From Blastocatellia bacterium (GTDB lineage: Bacteria > Acidobacteriota > Blastocatellia > UBA7656 > JADIYM01), in assembly GCA_016705245.1 (NCBI GenBank), contig JADIYM010000003.1, positions 124,001-188,000 of the forward strand: 64,000 nt of DNA. Reading direction: 5' to 3'. Under the pieces are notes generated by a model that was not told the origin of the DNA, made no database searches, and saw nothing but the letters and a program-made list of their open reading frames with translations. Each line of letters starts with the position of its first letter. The stretch's first letter is position 1. Shown piece by piece: positions 54,732-64,000 of the stretch. The translations under genes were made by a program, and so were the position numbers.

Positions 54732-57700
54732 CTACTCCCACGTGCCAAGCACTCGGAGGAGTTCGTCGAACCGATAGGCTCGCACCATTGTCCGGAGATC
54801 GGACGCCAGTCGATCGTCGGTCGAACGGATCATCTCGATCGCCGCATTCGCGTCGACTAGATCCCCGTGCAGCGCTGCCACATTGAGCCGGTCACGAAGC
54901 GCGACGTCGATTGCCGACAACCGTTCCCGTAGCTGCTCCGCATCGAGGCCGTCATCGATGTCGGCGCCCGAGTCTGCCGCGTCGTATCGGAAGCGCACGC
55001 CGAAATGCTCCGTCAGCTTCTCAAAGACCGTTGCCTCACGATATGGCTTCGCGACGAAATCGTCGCACCCAGCCGCCATAATCGCTTCGCGGTCGTGCTC
55101 GAACGCACTCGCCGTCAGTGCGATGATCTTCGTACGATGGCCATCTTCTAGCGTGCGGATCGCCTCGAGAACATCGAATCCGCTCATCTTTGGAAGGCGC
55201 ATATCCATCCATATCAGATCGGGATTCCAGTGTTCCCAGATCTCGAGGGCCTCGATGCCCGTCCCGGCCTCCCGCATCTGGAATCCGAACGGCTCGAGGA
55301 TTCGCCGCAGGAGAAGTCGATTTGCCGGCGTGTCATCGACGACAACCATCCGGAGCGGCGGTTGCCCGGCCTCGAGCCCGACGACGCGTCGCACTTCGGC
55401 TCGCGCTTCCGGACCATCAGCCAACGGCAGATTGGCTTCGAACCGAAAAACCGTTCCGTGGCGCAATTCGCTCTCCACCGCGATCTGGCCGCCCATAAGC
55501 TGTACGAAGTTCGAACTGATCGCCAGTCCGAGTCCCGTGCCCTCGCTTGCCTGCTCGCCGCTGGCCGTCTGCTGGAAGGGCTGAAAGAGCTTTCCGATCT
55601 CGTCCGCGCCGATGCCAAAGCCGGTGTCCTCGATCTCGAAGCGCGCCCGGCCTTCGTTCCAGTTCACCCGCAGGGAAACGCCCCCGGTCTCGGTGAACTT
55701 CACGGCGTTGCCCAGCAGGTTGATGAGGACCTGCCTGAGCTTGCCCTCATCGCCCGACACGTACTGCGGAACGCCGGGATCGATATCCGTGATGAGCGCC
55801 AGTCCCTTGTCCGCCGCCCTGACCTGGATCATCTCCTCGATTCCGCGGAGCAGGAGCAGGAGATCGAACGGATGCTCGGCGAGCGTCAGCTTGCCGGCCT
55901 CGATCTTCGAGATGGACAACACGTCGTTGATGAGTCCGAGCAGATGCTCGCCGCTGCGGGCGATGATGTCGAGGTTCTCGCGGTCCTCGCCTTCGCGCGT
56001 AGCGTTGCGCTGCATGACCTGGGCAAAGCCGAGAATGGCGTTGAGAGGCGTCCGCAGCTCGTGCGACATGCTCGAGAGGAAGACGCTCTTCGCACGATTT
56101 GCCTCGTGCGCCTGCCTCTCGGAATCCAGCGCCCGGCGCTCTGAGACCTGAAGCTCATCGACCTTTTCGGCGAGCTGCGCGGTCCTCTCGGCGATTGCCT
56201 CTTCGAGCTCGATGTTGCGACGGTTCAGCGACTGCAGCCGGTAGTGAATGCCTGCGTAACCTAGCCCGGCCGTCGCCGCCGCGTAGAGCCCGTAAGCCCA
56301 CCACGTCCGCCACGGCGCCGGACGGACTCGGAAGGCAATCTCTGCCGGTCCCGAGACGTTTCCGGCCGCATCGCGTCCCCAGACGCGGAATGCGTACCGG
56401 CCCTCGGGAAGGTTCGTGTACTCGCGCTTCCAGTCGGTCGTCCACGCCGATGGAGTCCTGTCGAATCCGACGAGTTGCGTGCGGTATCGCGTGGCCTTCT
56501 CGCGAAACGTGCTGAGCAGCGCGTATTCGAAGACCATGTTGTTCTCGTCGTGATCGAGCGATTCGCCGTCCTCCAGCGTGACGCGACGCCCGTTGATGAA
56601 CACGCGCTCGATCAGGATCGGCTTCGGCTCGACGTCTTCGACTTCCCGTGAGGGGTCGAGGACTGCAGCGCCCTCGCTAGTCCCGGCCCAGATCCTTCCG
56701 AGGGAGTCGATCATCGAGGCGCCGCTGTTGCACTCGTCGGTCGGAAGTCCATCGTCGGTCGTGAACGTCGAGACCGTGAACTCGGCCCGATCCTCGCGCG
56801 TCGGGACGCGCGGCGTGAATCGGTCGATCCCGCGATTCGTGAACGCATAGATGCGTCCGCGGCGATCACGCACGAATCGATATACGACGTCGCTCGAGAC
56901 AGCCGGCGCCGTCGACGTCGAGAGCAGCCGCCACCGCGGACTCTTCGCGTCGAGATCGCGCCGCGCGATGCCTCCACCCATCGTCGCGACCCAGAGCGTG
57001 CGCCCGTCCGGATCGTCTGTGACCATGAGTCCCATTACCAGGTTGTTCGGAAGCCCGGTCGAGGTGTCGTGAACGGTCCACGCGCCGTCAGCCAGGGATG
57101 CCAGTCCGCCGCCGTTCGTTCCGGCCCAGATCGTGCGAGCCCCGCGCCGGCTGCGCGTCTCTAGAAGGCAAACGACGACGTTGTTCGGGAGACCGGAATC
57201 CGTGTCGAAGACCGTCCAGCGGCCGCGGTGCCGGCGCGCAAGGCCCCCGCCGTTCGTTCCTACCCACAGGATGGGTGAACCGTCGGATTCGCGCGTCTCC
57301 AGAAGGCTGAGCGCCGTGTTCTGGGGGAGGCCGTCCGACTCGCTCTCGATCGTCCACGAGCCCCTCTGGAATCGCGCAACGCCTCCGCCAAAGGTCCCGG
57401 CCCATACCGCCGGTTCCCCGTCGTCACCAGTGGCGTCGAGCAGACTGACGACGCTGTTGTCGGGGAGCCCGTTCGAAGTGTCGTAGGTCGTCCACCTTCC
57501 GTCTTCGTGACGCACAACGCCGCCTCCGAGCGTACCGATCCACACGCTTCGACCGCCGCGCGGCGAGCGCGTCTCCAGAAAGCTCCAGACGCTTCGGCTC
57601 GGCAGCCCGGAAGACTCGTCGATCGACAGCCATCGGCCGAGCTCTAGGCGGGCCAGCCCCGCCCCCATCGTCCCGGCCCACACGCAACGGTCGCCAACCG

Positions 57701-58617
57701 TCGATCCTCCGGCGACGAGGCTCATGACCACGTTGTGCGGCAGTCCTCTCCGGTCGTCGAGCGTCGACCAGCGGCCGTTTTCCAGTTTCGAAAGACCGCG
57801 GTCGGTTCCCGCCCAGACGACGCGCTCGCCGCCGACGCTCGTCGTCTCGATGAGGCCGTTGACCGTCACTCCTCGAGCCCGCTTGTCGCCTCCACGCGGG
57901 ACCACGACCGGCCCTCGAGGCGCCAGAGACCGTGGCCGTCGGTTCCGGCCCAGAGCTGCCGGCCCGCGGGCCCGGCTGTCGCGAGAAGGCTCGAAACCAC
58001 CTTCCCGTCGAGTCCGCTTTCACCACTCCCAGATGTCCACTCCCCGCGATGGTAGCGAGACAGCCCGCCGCGCGTTCCGACCCATAACGTGGGTTGCGAG
58101 TCTTCGTCACGGGTCACGAGGAGCGACCGGACGACGTCGTTCGCGAGTCCCGACGTCTCGTCGACGACGCTCCATCGCCCACGCGAAAACCTCGCGAGGC
58201 CTCCCCGGGTCCCAACGAGCAGGACGGGCTCGCCGCCGCGTCCGACGGTTTCCATCATGCAGCGAATCTGGTCGTTTGGCAGGGCGCCCGATGCCGCATC
58301 GAAAATGGTCCAGTGGCCGCGATCAAGGTGCAGGACGCCGCCGCCGTTCGTCCCGAACCACACGCTGCCGTCGCGGGACGCGCAAATGGCGCCGACGAAG
58401 TTCGACAGGGTCCTGTTGGCATCGCCACGGTTCGCCACGTTCGCGCGTTGTAGCGCGCCGCGCCGTCCTGGGTGCCGACCCACAGGTAACCGAGCCTGTC
58501 GAACACCATCGCCTGGATCGTGTTTTGAGGCAGGCCCTGCTCGGTCGTGAAGACCCGGACGGGTGGCCGTCCAAGCTCCATGATGTCCAACGACGGTGCG
58601 TTCGCAGCGGCGGTCAT
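54732..58617 (-). CDS. One-component hybrid sensor: propeller + Y_Y_Y + histidine kinase + receiver
   Basis: About 1,295 residues if two one-base losses are restored (GG 58418-58419; CC 57871-57872, plus strand). The N-terminus is a long run of Reg_prop repeats (VWAGTNGGGLA type, likely 14), then a Y_Y_Y domain (GRYAFRVWGRDAAGN), one TM helix (WWAYGLYAAATAGLGYAGI), HisKA (FLSSMSHELRTPLN), HATPase (NAVKFTETGG, GTGLGLAI), a receiver domain with phospho-Asp in LIWMDMRLPKMSG and a short helical C-terminus. In family HTCS the propeller is periplasmic; here no signal peptide is seen, so topology is uncertain. There is no DNA-binding output domain. Confidence 0.85.
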
Positions 58618-58711
58618 GAGCGTTCCCGGTTTCGAGTAACGCCCGCCATCATACCCCACCGGCTGCACGCCTCAACGCGTGTCGGACCCTAGCCGTCGTG
58701 ACAGAGTCAAG

Positions 58712-58948
58712 CTACTTGCAGAGGTCGTTGAGCTCCGCCTCGGCCTTCTCGATCATTGTCACGAGCCGTACGGCGCCAGTCGAAAGGAGCATTTTCGCGA
58801 GCGGTCCGGTCGACGGCGGCCGCTCGCCTTCGATACCGAGCCAGGTTCCGCAAACCTCGCAGAAACGATCGCCGGTCACGGGGAAGTTCGTGCACTCGGG
58901 TGCCGGACACGGCATCGCGTCTTCAACAGCGTAGTCCTCAACTGTCAT
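58712..58948 (-). CDS. Small zinc-ribbon protein
   Basis: A 78-residue protein with MPCPAPECTNFP and RFCEVCGTWLG, i.e. CxxxxC and CxxC zinc ligands, then a helical tail (MIEKAEAELNDL). GGAGGG precedes ATG 58948 at normal spacing. The gene is upstream of the hybrid kinase on the same strand and may be co-transcribed. The function is unknown. Confidence 0.8.
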   Translation of the reverse strand: MTVEDYAVEDAMPCPAPECTNFPVTGDRFCEVCGTWLGIEGERPPSTGPLAKMLLSTGAVRLVTMIEKAEAELNDLCK

Positions 58949-59064
58949 ACTCGATCCCTCCAACACTCGGCTCCTCGGAAGTATATATCGACACGATGGA
59001 TGCGCGACTTTAGCGACCGGGTTGTGTGGCAGGCCGGATTGCTTCCCGTGTATAAACCGGCCGC

Positions 59065-59646
59065 ATGAAACGAATCTGTGTGTTCTGTGGATCCAGCGAG
59101 GGTGCCCGGCCGGAATATGCGGCGGTGGCGAGGGCGCTCGGCGCGGAAATGGCGAGCCGGGGGATTGGTCTGGTGTTTGGTGGAGGACGCGTCGGCCTGA
59201 TGGGAGCGGTTGCGTCGGCGGTGCTGGAAAACGGCGGCCATGTCACCGGGATCATTCCGCACGGACTGATGGTCCGTGAAGTCGCGCACGACGGCGTCGA
59301 GGACATGCGCGTGGTGGACTCGATGCACGAGCGCAAGGCGTTGATGAACGAGCTCTCGGATGCCTTCATCTCGATGCCGGGCGGACTCGGAACGATCGAG
59401 GAGACGGCCGAGATGCTTACGTGGGCGCAGCTCGGAATTCACCGGAAGCCGGTGGCGCTGCTCAACGTGCTCGGGTACTACGACCCCCTCGTCGCGTTTC
59501 TGGACCGCACCGTCGAGGAAGGGTTCCTCCGCGCAGAGAACCGCCAGCTGCTCGTAGTCGGCGACGAACCGGCATCGCTACTCGATCGACTCACGGACTA
59601 TCGGGCCCCCGAAACGGAGCGATGGATCAGGCGGTCCGAAACGTAG
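59065..59646 (+). CDS. LOG-family phosphoribohydrolase
   Basis: A 193-residue protein with GGGRVGLMGAVA and the catalytic MPGGLGTIEETAEMLTW (PGGxGTxxE) motif. LOG enzymes release a base from nucleoside 5'-monophosphates (cytokinin-type or general); the bacterial physiological substrate is often unclear. The gene is independent of its neighbours. Confidence 0.93.
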   Translation: MKRICVFCGSSEGARPEYAAVARALGAEMASRGIGLVFGGGRVGLMGAVASAVLENGGHVTGIIPHGLMVREVAHDGVEDMRVVDSMHERKALMNELSDAFISMPGGLGTIEETAEMLTWAQLGIHRKPVALLNVLGYYDPLVAFLDRTVEEGFLRAENRQLLVVGDEPASLLDRLTDYRAPETERWIRRSET

Positions 59647-59723
59647 AGGGTCCGGGCGCGCTCGAGCCGTGGGCAGTTCCGGCCTCGACGCGGCCCGGCA
59701 CTCACAGCCATAATGCCGGCGTT

Positions 59724-60017
59724 ATGACCGACACGACCTTTGCCTGCACCCGATGTCAGCGACCTGGTCCGGCTCTCGAAAAGCCGCCTTTCCCGAATTC
59801 GCTGGGCCAGCGCATTCACGCCGGAATCTGTCAGCCGTGCTGGCAGCTGTGGCTTCAGAAGCAGAACCAGCTCATGAACCATTTCGGGCTCAACACGATG
59901 GACCCGGACCACCGGCAGATGCTGCTCGACAACCTCAAGGGGTTCCTGTTCAACGAGGGGCCGATGTCGCAGATCGACACGGCGCTCGAGGGAACTATCA
60001 CGCACATCAGCAAGTAG
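59724..60017 (+). CDS. yggX: YggX-like Fe(II)-trafficking protein with extra cysteines
   Basis: A 97-residue protein aligned by eye with YggX: LGQRIHAGICQPCWQLWLQK, NTMDPDHRQMLLDNLKGFLF. Canonical YggX has one N-terminal cysteine; here CTRC and CQPC give four cysteines, so a metal-ribbon variant is likely. It may protect Fe-S proteins or move iron. ATG 59724 is chosen; the upstream frame lies in the previous gene. Confidence 0.8.
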   Translation: MTDTTFACTRCQRPGPALEKPPFPNSLGQRIHAGICQPCWQLWLQKQNQLMNHFGLNTMDPDHRQMLLDNLKGFLFNEGPMSQIDTALEGTITHISK

Positions 60018-60055
60018 CGGCGGTGAGGCTGTCGGAGACCTGGGCTGTGTTCTCA

Positions 60056-60135
60056 GTGCCTCCTTGCCTCTGTGACACTGCGTGCGAAGCTCTACAGACG
60101 CTTCGCACGCAGTGTCACAGAGGCACGGAGGCACC
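60056..60135. repeat. Long hairpin repeat, CTCTGTGGCTCCGTG family
   Basis: Arms near 60056-60091 and 60100-60135 are inverted copies; the loop is bounded by TGCGAAGC and GCTTCGCA, as at 14.3 and 29.4 kb. It lies between the YggX-like gene and the end of the H1-like gene. Confidence 0.85.
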
Positions 60136-60170
60136 GAAATGCAGCATTGCCTTCACCAAGTCCGTCGGTC

Positions 60171-60503
60171 CTACCGCTTGTCGAGCAGCCTCGAAAGCGG
60201 CCGACGCACTCCCGTTTGAGGTGGTGCCGCTGCTGACTTCGCAGCCGGCTCTGCAACAGGGGCCACCTTCGCCACAGACTTAGCTGGCGCTGTGGGCTTC
60301 GACACGGTCTTCGGCTTCACGGCCTTCGGCTTCGCCGATGCTGTCTTCACCGGCACCTTCGCCGCTGTTTTCACCGAGGACTTGGGCGAGCTCTTCGTCG
60401 ATGCTGCCGAGCGCGGCGTCGAGCCCTTCGTCACCTGCTTCGCCTTCGAAACTGTCTTCGTCGCCGGCGCCTTGCGCACCGACGGCTTCGATTTCGTTGC
60501 CAT
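60171..60503 (-). CDS. Lysine-, alanine- and proline-rich histone H1-like protein
   Basis: A 110-residue very basic, low-complexity protein with KxxxK/TKSK/AAKVPVKTAS-type repeats, like bacterial H1-type DNA-binding tails. Codons in this frame end mostly in G or C, as expected for a real gene. It starts at ATG 60503, inside the C-terminal 224 bp of smc in another frame. The smc frame there is an acidic tail, so one of the two may be the artefact. It might compact DNA, in keeping with its link to smc, but this is inference. Confidence 0.6.
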   Translation of the reverse strand: MATKSKPSVRKAPATKTVSKAKQVTKGSTPRSAASTKSSPKSSVKTAAKVPVKTASAKPKAVKPKTVSKPTAPAKSVAKVAPVAEPAAKSAAAPPQTGVRRPLSRLLDKR

Positions 60504-63500
60504 CTTCTTCGTTCTCCCTCTTCGCTTCGGCAAATCTCACCGAAACGAGCTTCGAGACGCCGGGCTCTTCCATCGTCACCCCGTACAGAGCCCGCGCAGC
60601 CTCCATTGTCCGCTTGCTGTGCGTGATGACGAGAAATTGTGTCGTCTGGCTCATCTCGATGATGTGATCGCTGAATCGGCCGACGTTGACCTCGTCGAGC
60701 GGCGCGTCAACCTCATCCAGGATGCAGAAAGGACTGGGCTTGTACTTGAAGATCGCGAGCACGAGCGCGATCGCCGTCATCGCCTTCTCTCCACCGGAGA
60801 GCAGCAGCACGTTCTGGAGCCGTTTGCCCGGGGGCTGCGCGATGATGTCGATGCCAGACTCGAGCACGTCGTCCTCGTCGAGCAGGATCATCTCGCCACG
60901 GCCGCCGCCGAACAACTCCTGAAACATCTCGCCGAAGTTGTGATTGATCTCGGCAAACGCGTCGCGGAACTTCTGTCGAGAACGACGCTTGATCTCCGAC
61001 AGGGCATTTTCGGTCGCGGCGATTGAGTCGAGGACGTCCTTGCGCTGCGTCGTGAGAAAGACGAAGCGGGTCTCGGCCTCTTCCAGCTCCTCGAGCGCCA
61101 TCATGTTGACGGCTCCGAGCGATTCGACGGTACGGCGAATCTGATCGAGCCTCGCCCGAGCCGCCTCGGCCGGGTCGGACGGCAATGGCAGATCATCATC
61201 GAAATCGCCGGTGACTTCGAGCTCGTCGCCCGATTCACTTTCGTCAACGGCATCCACGGGCACGGGCCCATCGACTCTGGCTGCGCGCGCCGACTCCACC
61301 ACCTCCTCGATCGACTGAGAAAGCTCTGAGGCAGCACCACGACGGACGTGTTCGGCATCCGAAAGCAGTCGCGCACGCTCGACCTCGTATCCAGTGCCCT
61401 TTGCCTTCACCTCGTCGAGACGCTCGCGCATCCCGGCGATCTCGGCCTCCATTGCATCGACCGCGTGCCGAACGTCATTGAGGGTGGTCAGCGCCGTCTC
61501 GAGCGCCTCGTCCATTCCGGCGCGCTCACTGGAGTACTGCTCGCTCTGTCCTTCCGTCTCGGCAACCTGGCCCGAGAGCTGCTCGATCCGCGCCTCGATC
61601 TCGACGCCCTCGATCTGGTTACGATCGCGGCGCGCGACCAGGTCGGCTTCTTCCTCCCCCAGCCGCCGCAACTCGGCGGAAACTGCCCGCCGGCGCTCCT
61701 GCCTCGCTGCGGCAACGGCCCGCGCCTCGGCAAGCTGCCGGCCATCCGCTTCAACCTCGCCTCGAAGCTCCGTGAGTCCCTGCTGCGCCGACGCTAGATC
61801 GACCTCGACCTGCTGCCGTTCCACGGACGCCGTTTCCATCTCGACGACGACCGCCTCGCGGCGCACGCCGATCTCGGCGATTTCTTCAGCGAGCCGCTTG
61901 CGCTCCGACTCGACGACACGGATGTGCTGCTCGGCGCGCTCGAAGTCCGTCTCGAGCTGCCGCTGACGCATCGTCCGTTCGATTGCCGTCTTCTCGTCCG
62001 CTCTCAGCGTCGAGTCGAGCTCGCCCGACTCCGCCTCGAGATCCGCGACCGCGCGCCGTGTTTCCGAGACTTCGGCTTCCGCCGAACCCACTTCCCAGAC
62101 AATCCGCTCGAGCTCCGATCGGATCTCCTTGATCTCGCGCTTGAGGCCGAGAAGGTGCGCGCCGGCAGCCGTGGCGCTGCCGCCGACGACCACGCGACCG
62201 TTGACGACGAGCTCGCCGCCAACCGTCACGAAGACGCTCGCGGCGTCGCCCGCCATGCGCGACCGCTCGATGGCCTCGCCGACCGTATCGACGACGATTG
62301 CCATCGCTTTGTCGGGGTAGGCCTTCGCCACTGCGTCGGCAACGGGTTTCGGCAGCCGCATCAGCGAGAGCGCCGTTCGCGGCCCGCCGTCGCTGCCGTT
62401 CACCCGAACGCTCGAAGCGATCTCGGCCGCCGAGGCTGCAACAACGAGAAAGGCGGCGCGCCCCGCACCGGTTGAAACGAGGTATTCGACACCGGACAAG
62501 GCGTCGTCGAGTCCCGGCACGAGAATCGATTGCAGTTCGCGACCGAAGAGGCTCTCGAGCGCCGCCTCGAACGTCGGCTCGACATCGGCCACGTCGCCGA
62601 GCGTTCCGATCGCGTTGAAGGTGTTCCCTTCCAGGCTCAACACCTGCTGCACGGCATCGCTGTAGTAGGCGTGTCGCGCGTCGAGATCCTCGAGCGACGA
62701 CAGGCGATGCGCCCTCGCCGACCGGCGCTCCTCGAGCTCCCGAAGTCGCTTCGCGGCAGCGGCCGCATTCGACTTCGCCGTCGCAAGCGCCTCGACGCGC
62801 TCGACGATCGTCCGGCGCAGCTCGTCGAGCCGCACCTGACTCATCTGCATCTCGTCGGCGAGTTCCGTCAGATGGCGCGATGCCTCGTCGCGGCGCGTTG
62901 ACGCCTGGTTCGACTCACGGTCGAGTCGTGCGCCCTCGAGCCCGAGACGCCGCTCCACGTCGTCGAACTGGGTCTGCTGATTGCGAAGCCGTTCGGTGCG
63001 CCCGACCTCGGCCATCAGCCTCGTGCGGATGGCCTCGAGCGCCTTCTCCCGCTCGCCAAGAACGCGAAGTCGCGACTGGTACGTCGACTCCTGCTCAGCC
63101 AGTCGCGCGGCCTCGGCGTCCGTCTCCGCAGACAACTCCTTGTGTTGCAGTGTTTTGCGGTCTCGCTCCTCTGCGATGAGCGCCAGTCGGTCCGCGATTC
63201 GGTCCCGGTCGCGGGCGATCTCTTCACGCCGCATCATCAGCTCGGCGATCTGTTCCCGAAGGAACGAGTGTCGGTTGCGCGCGCGATCGGCCTCGAGCTC
63301 GAGCGCGGATGCACGATCACGCACCTGTGCGAGCGCCTCTTCCGCCTCCCGCGCCTGGAGGGCGGCCGTACGATGCTCGAGGTCACGTTCAGCAAGCGTC
63401 GCCGAGAGCCCATCCTGCTCTTCCCGGCTTCGCCTTGCGAGTTTCTCGAGCCGGTCGAGCTCGGCTTCGAGACGTTCCCAGTCCGCAGCGAAGACGTCGC

Positions 63501-64000
63501 GCAAAAGAGACCGCATTTCTTCGCGAAGCCGGCGGTACCGCCGGGCTTTCGCCGCCTGACGCTTCAGACTGCCGATCTGCCGCTCGACCTCACTGACGAT
63601 GTCGTTCAGACGAAAAAGGTTCTGCCGCGCCGAGTCGAGTCGAAGTTCCGCCGCGCGCTTCCGGGTCTTGAACTTCGTGATGCCGGCCGCTTCCTCGATC
63701 AGCGTCCTGCGATCCTGCGGCTTCGATGACAGAATCTGGCCGATACGGCCTTGCTCGATGATGGCGTAGTTGTTCGTTCCAAGACCGGTTCCGGCGAAGA
63801 GGTCGTGAATGTCGCGCAACCGGCACGCGCGACCATTCATGATGTAGTCGCTTTCGCCCGACCGATACAGCCGGCGTCCGATGGTCACCCGGTCGCCCGC
63901 CATCAGAATTGGCCCCGACGGATTGGTCGGCTTGGCGCGGTGGTAGCGCGGCGCCTTGGGCTTCGGAGGCGCGATCTCGGCAACTGCAGCAGCTCCTTCG
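60280..64000 (-). CDS. smc: Chromosome segregation SMC protein (5' end outside window)
   Basis: About 1,240 residues are present; the N-terminus with Walker A is beyond 64000. In the window: RRLYRSGESDYIMNGRACRL, IEEAAGI, a long coiled coil, a hinge (GTLGDVADVEPTFEAALESL), the second coiled coil, and the C-lobe with LLSGGEKAMTAIALVLAIF and the Walker B ILDEVDAPLDE. The canonical end is near LVSVRFA; an ~84-residue acidic tail follows and overlaps the H1-like gene. SMC organises and segregates the chromosome. Confidence 0.95.
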   Translation of the reverse strand, partial: EGAAAVAEIAPPKPKAPRYHRAKPTNPSGPILMAGDRVTIGRRLYRSGESDYIMNGRACRLRDIHDLFAGTGLGTNNYAIIEQGRIGQILSSKPQDRRTLIEEAAGITKFKTRKRAAELRLDSARQNLFRLNDIVSEVERQIGSLKRQAAKARRYRRLREEMRSLLRDVFAADWERLEAELDRLEKLARRSREEQDGLSATLAERDLEHRTAALQAREAEEALAQVRDRASALELEADRARNRHSFLREQIAELMMRREEIARDRDRIADRLALIAEERDRKTLQHKELSAETDAEAARLAEQESTYQSRLRVLGEREKALEAIRTRLMAEVGRTERLRNQQTQFDDVERRLGLEGARLDRESNQASTRRDEASRHLTELADEMQMSQVRLDELRRTIVERVEALATAKSNAAAAAKRLRELEERRSARAHRLSSLEDLDARHAYYSDAVQQVLSLEGNTFNAIGTLGDVADVEPTFEAALESLFGRELQSILVPGLDDALSGVEYLVSTGAGRAAFLVVAASAAEIASSVRVNGSDGGPRTALSLMRLPKPVADAVAKAYPDKAMAIVVDTVGEAIERSRMAGDAASVFVTVGGELVVNGRVVVGGSATAAGAHLLGLKREIKEIRSELERIVWEVGSAEAEVSETRRAVADLEAESGELDSTLRADEKTAIERTMRQRQLETDFERAEQHIRVVESERKRLAEEIAEIGVRREAVVVEMETASVERQQVEVDLASAQQGLTELRGEVEADGRQLAEARAVAAARQERRRAVSAELRRLGEEEADLVARRDRNQIEGVEIEARIEQLSGQVAETEGQSEQYSSERAGMDEALETALTTLNDVRHAVDAMEAEIAGMRERLDEVKAKGTGYEVERARLLSDAEHVRRGAASELSQSIEEVVESARAARVDGPVPVDAVDESESGDELEVTGDFDDDLPLPSDPAEAARARLDQIRRTVESLGAVNMMALEELEEAETRFVFLTTQRKDVLDSIAATENALSEIKRRSRQKFRDAFAEINHNFGEMFQELFGGGRGEMILLDEDDVLESGIDIIAQPPGKRLQNVLLLSGGEKAMTAIALVLAIFKYKPSPFCILDEVDAPLDEVNVGRFSDHIIEMSQTTQFLVITHSKRTMEAARALYGVTMEEPGVSKLVSVRFAEAKRENEEDGNEIEAVGAQGAGDEDSFEGEAGDEGLDAALGSIDEELAQVLGENSGEGAGEDSIGEAEGREAEDRVEAHSAS

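Overview
The window is a GC-rich stretch from an uncultured-looking Gram-negative bacterium. The evidence is an LpxL-type acyltransferase, an MsbA-type exporter, a predicted lipoprotein and many HEAT, propeller and GT4 families. The mix (Rsb-type partner switching, CarD/CdnL, REP-associated transposase, large Reg_prop hybrid kinase) resembles Acidobacteriota or a related phylum. That placement is an inference from gene content, not a computed taxonomy. Several clear genes carry single-base frameshifts, mostly in short G or C runs: the membrane phosphatase, the HEAT protein (two), argB, argG, leuC, a phosphodiesterase, a GT4 and the hybrid kinase (two). This pattern looks more like indel errors in a long-read or low-coverage assembly than like gene decay, so each is annotated as one gene.

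Layout. 1-5582 (+): a partner-switching regulatory operon with three PPM/SpoIIE phosphatases, a STAS antagonist and an RsbW-type anti-sigma kinase. 5.7-14.2 kb: HEAT-repeat protein, PAS-HisKA protein without an ATPase domain, tandem GNAT protein, FlgM-like ORF, ABC exporter and glycogen phosphorylase. 14.4-22.7 kb (-): a compact, mostly overlapping arginine operon argR-argG-argH-(P-loop protein)-argC-argD-argF'-argB, preceded by two tandem ARG-box-like operators. The transcarbamylase is of the N-acyl-ornithine type, so the pathway probably runs through acylated citrulline. 22.7-23.9 kb: a RAYT transposase surrounded by REP palindromes. 23.9-28.3 kb (-): leuA-leuB-leuC-leuD ending in a rho-independent terminator, with a divergent LysR gene.

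29.6-42.8 kb (+): an 11-gene envelope-glycan operon (GT2, lipid A-type acyltransferase, three paralogous AP-superfamily phosphodiesterases, a lipoprotein, four GT4s and a second GT2). Many of its genes overlap by 4 bp, which suggests coordinated assembly of a phospho- or lipo-glycan. 42.9-45.0 kb: membrane J-domain protein, a peroxiredoxin whose peroxidatic cysteine codon is TGA followed by a good bacterial SECIS stem-loop (predicted selenoprotein), and CdnL/CarD. 45.4-54.4 kb: gltX, tRNA-Ser(GCU), Fe-S uracil-DNA glycosylase, coaBC, gmk, yicC, msbA and a B12-binding radical SAM protein. 54.7-64 kb: a roughly 1,295-residue hybrid sensor kinase with an N-terminal propeller, a zinc-ribbon protein, LOG, a YggX-like protein, an H1-like basic protein overlapping smc, and smc running off the right edge.

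Non-coding DNA is dominated by dispersed palindromes: a family of long hairpins built from 'CTCTGTGGCTCCGTG'-type arms (5.6, 14.3, 29.4 and 60.1 kb), a perfect 44-bp inverted repeat (8.4 kb), and RAYT-type REPs (22.7, 23.7 and 54.5 kb, with variants at 45.2 and 47.2 kb).
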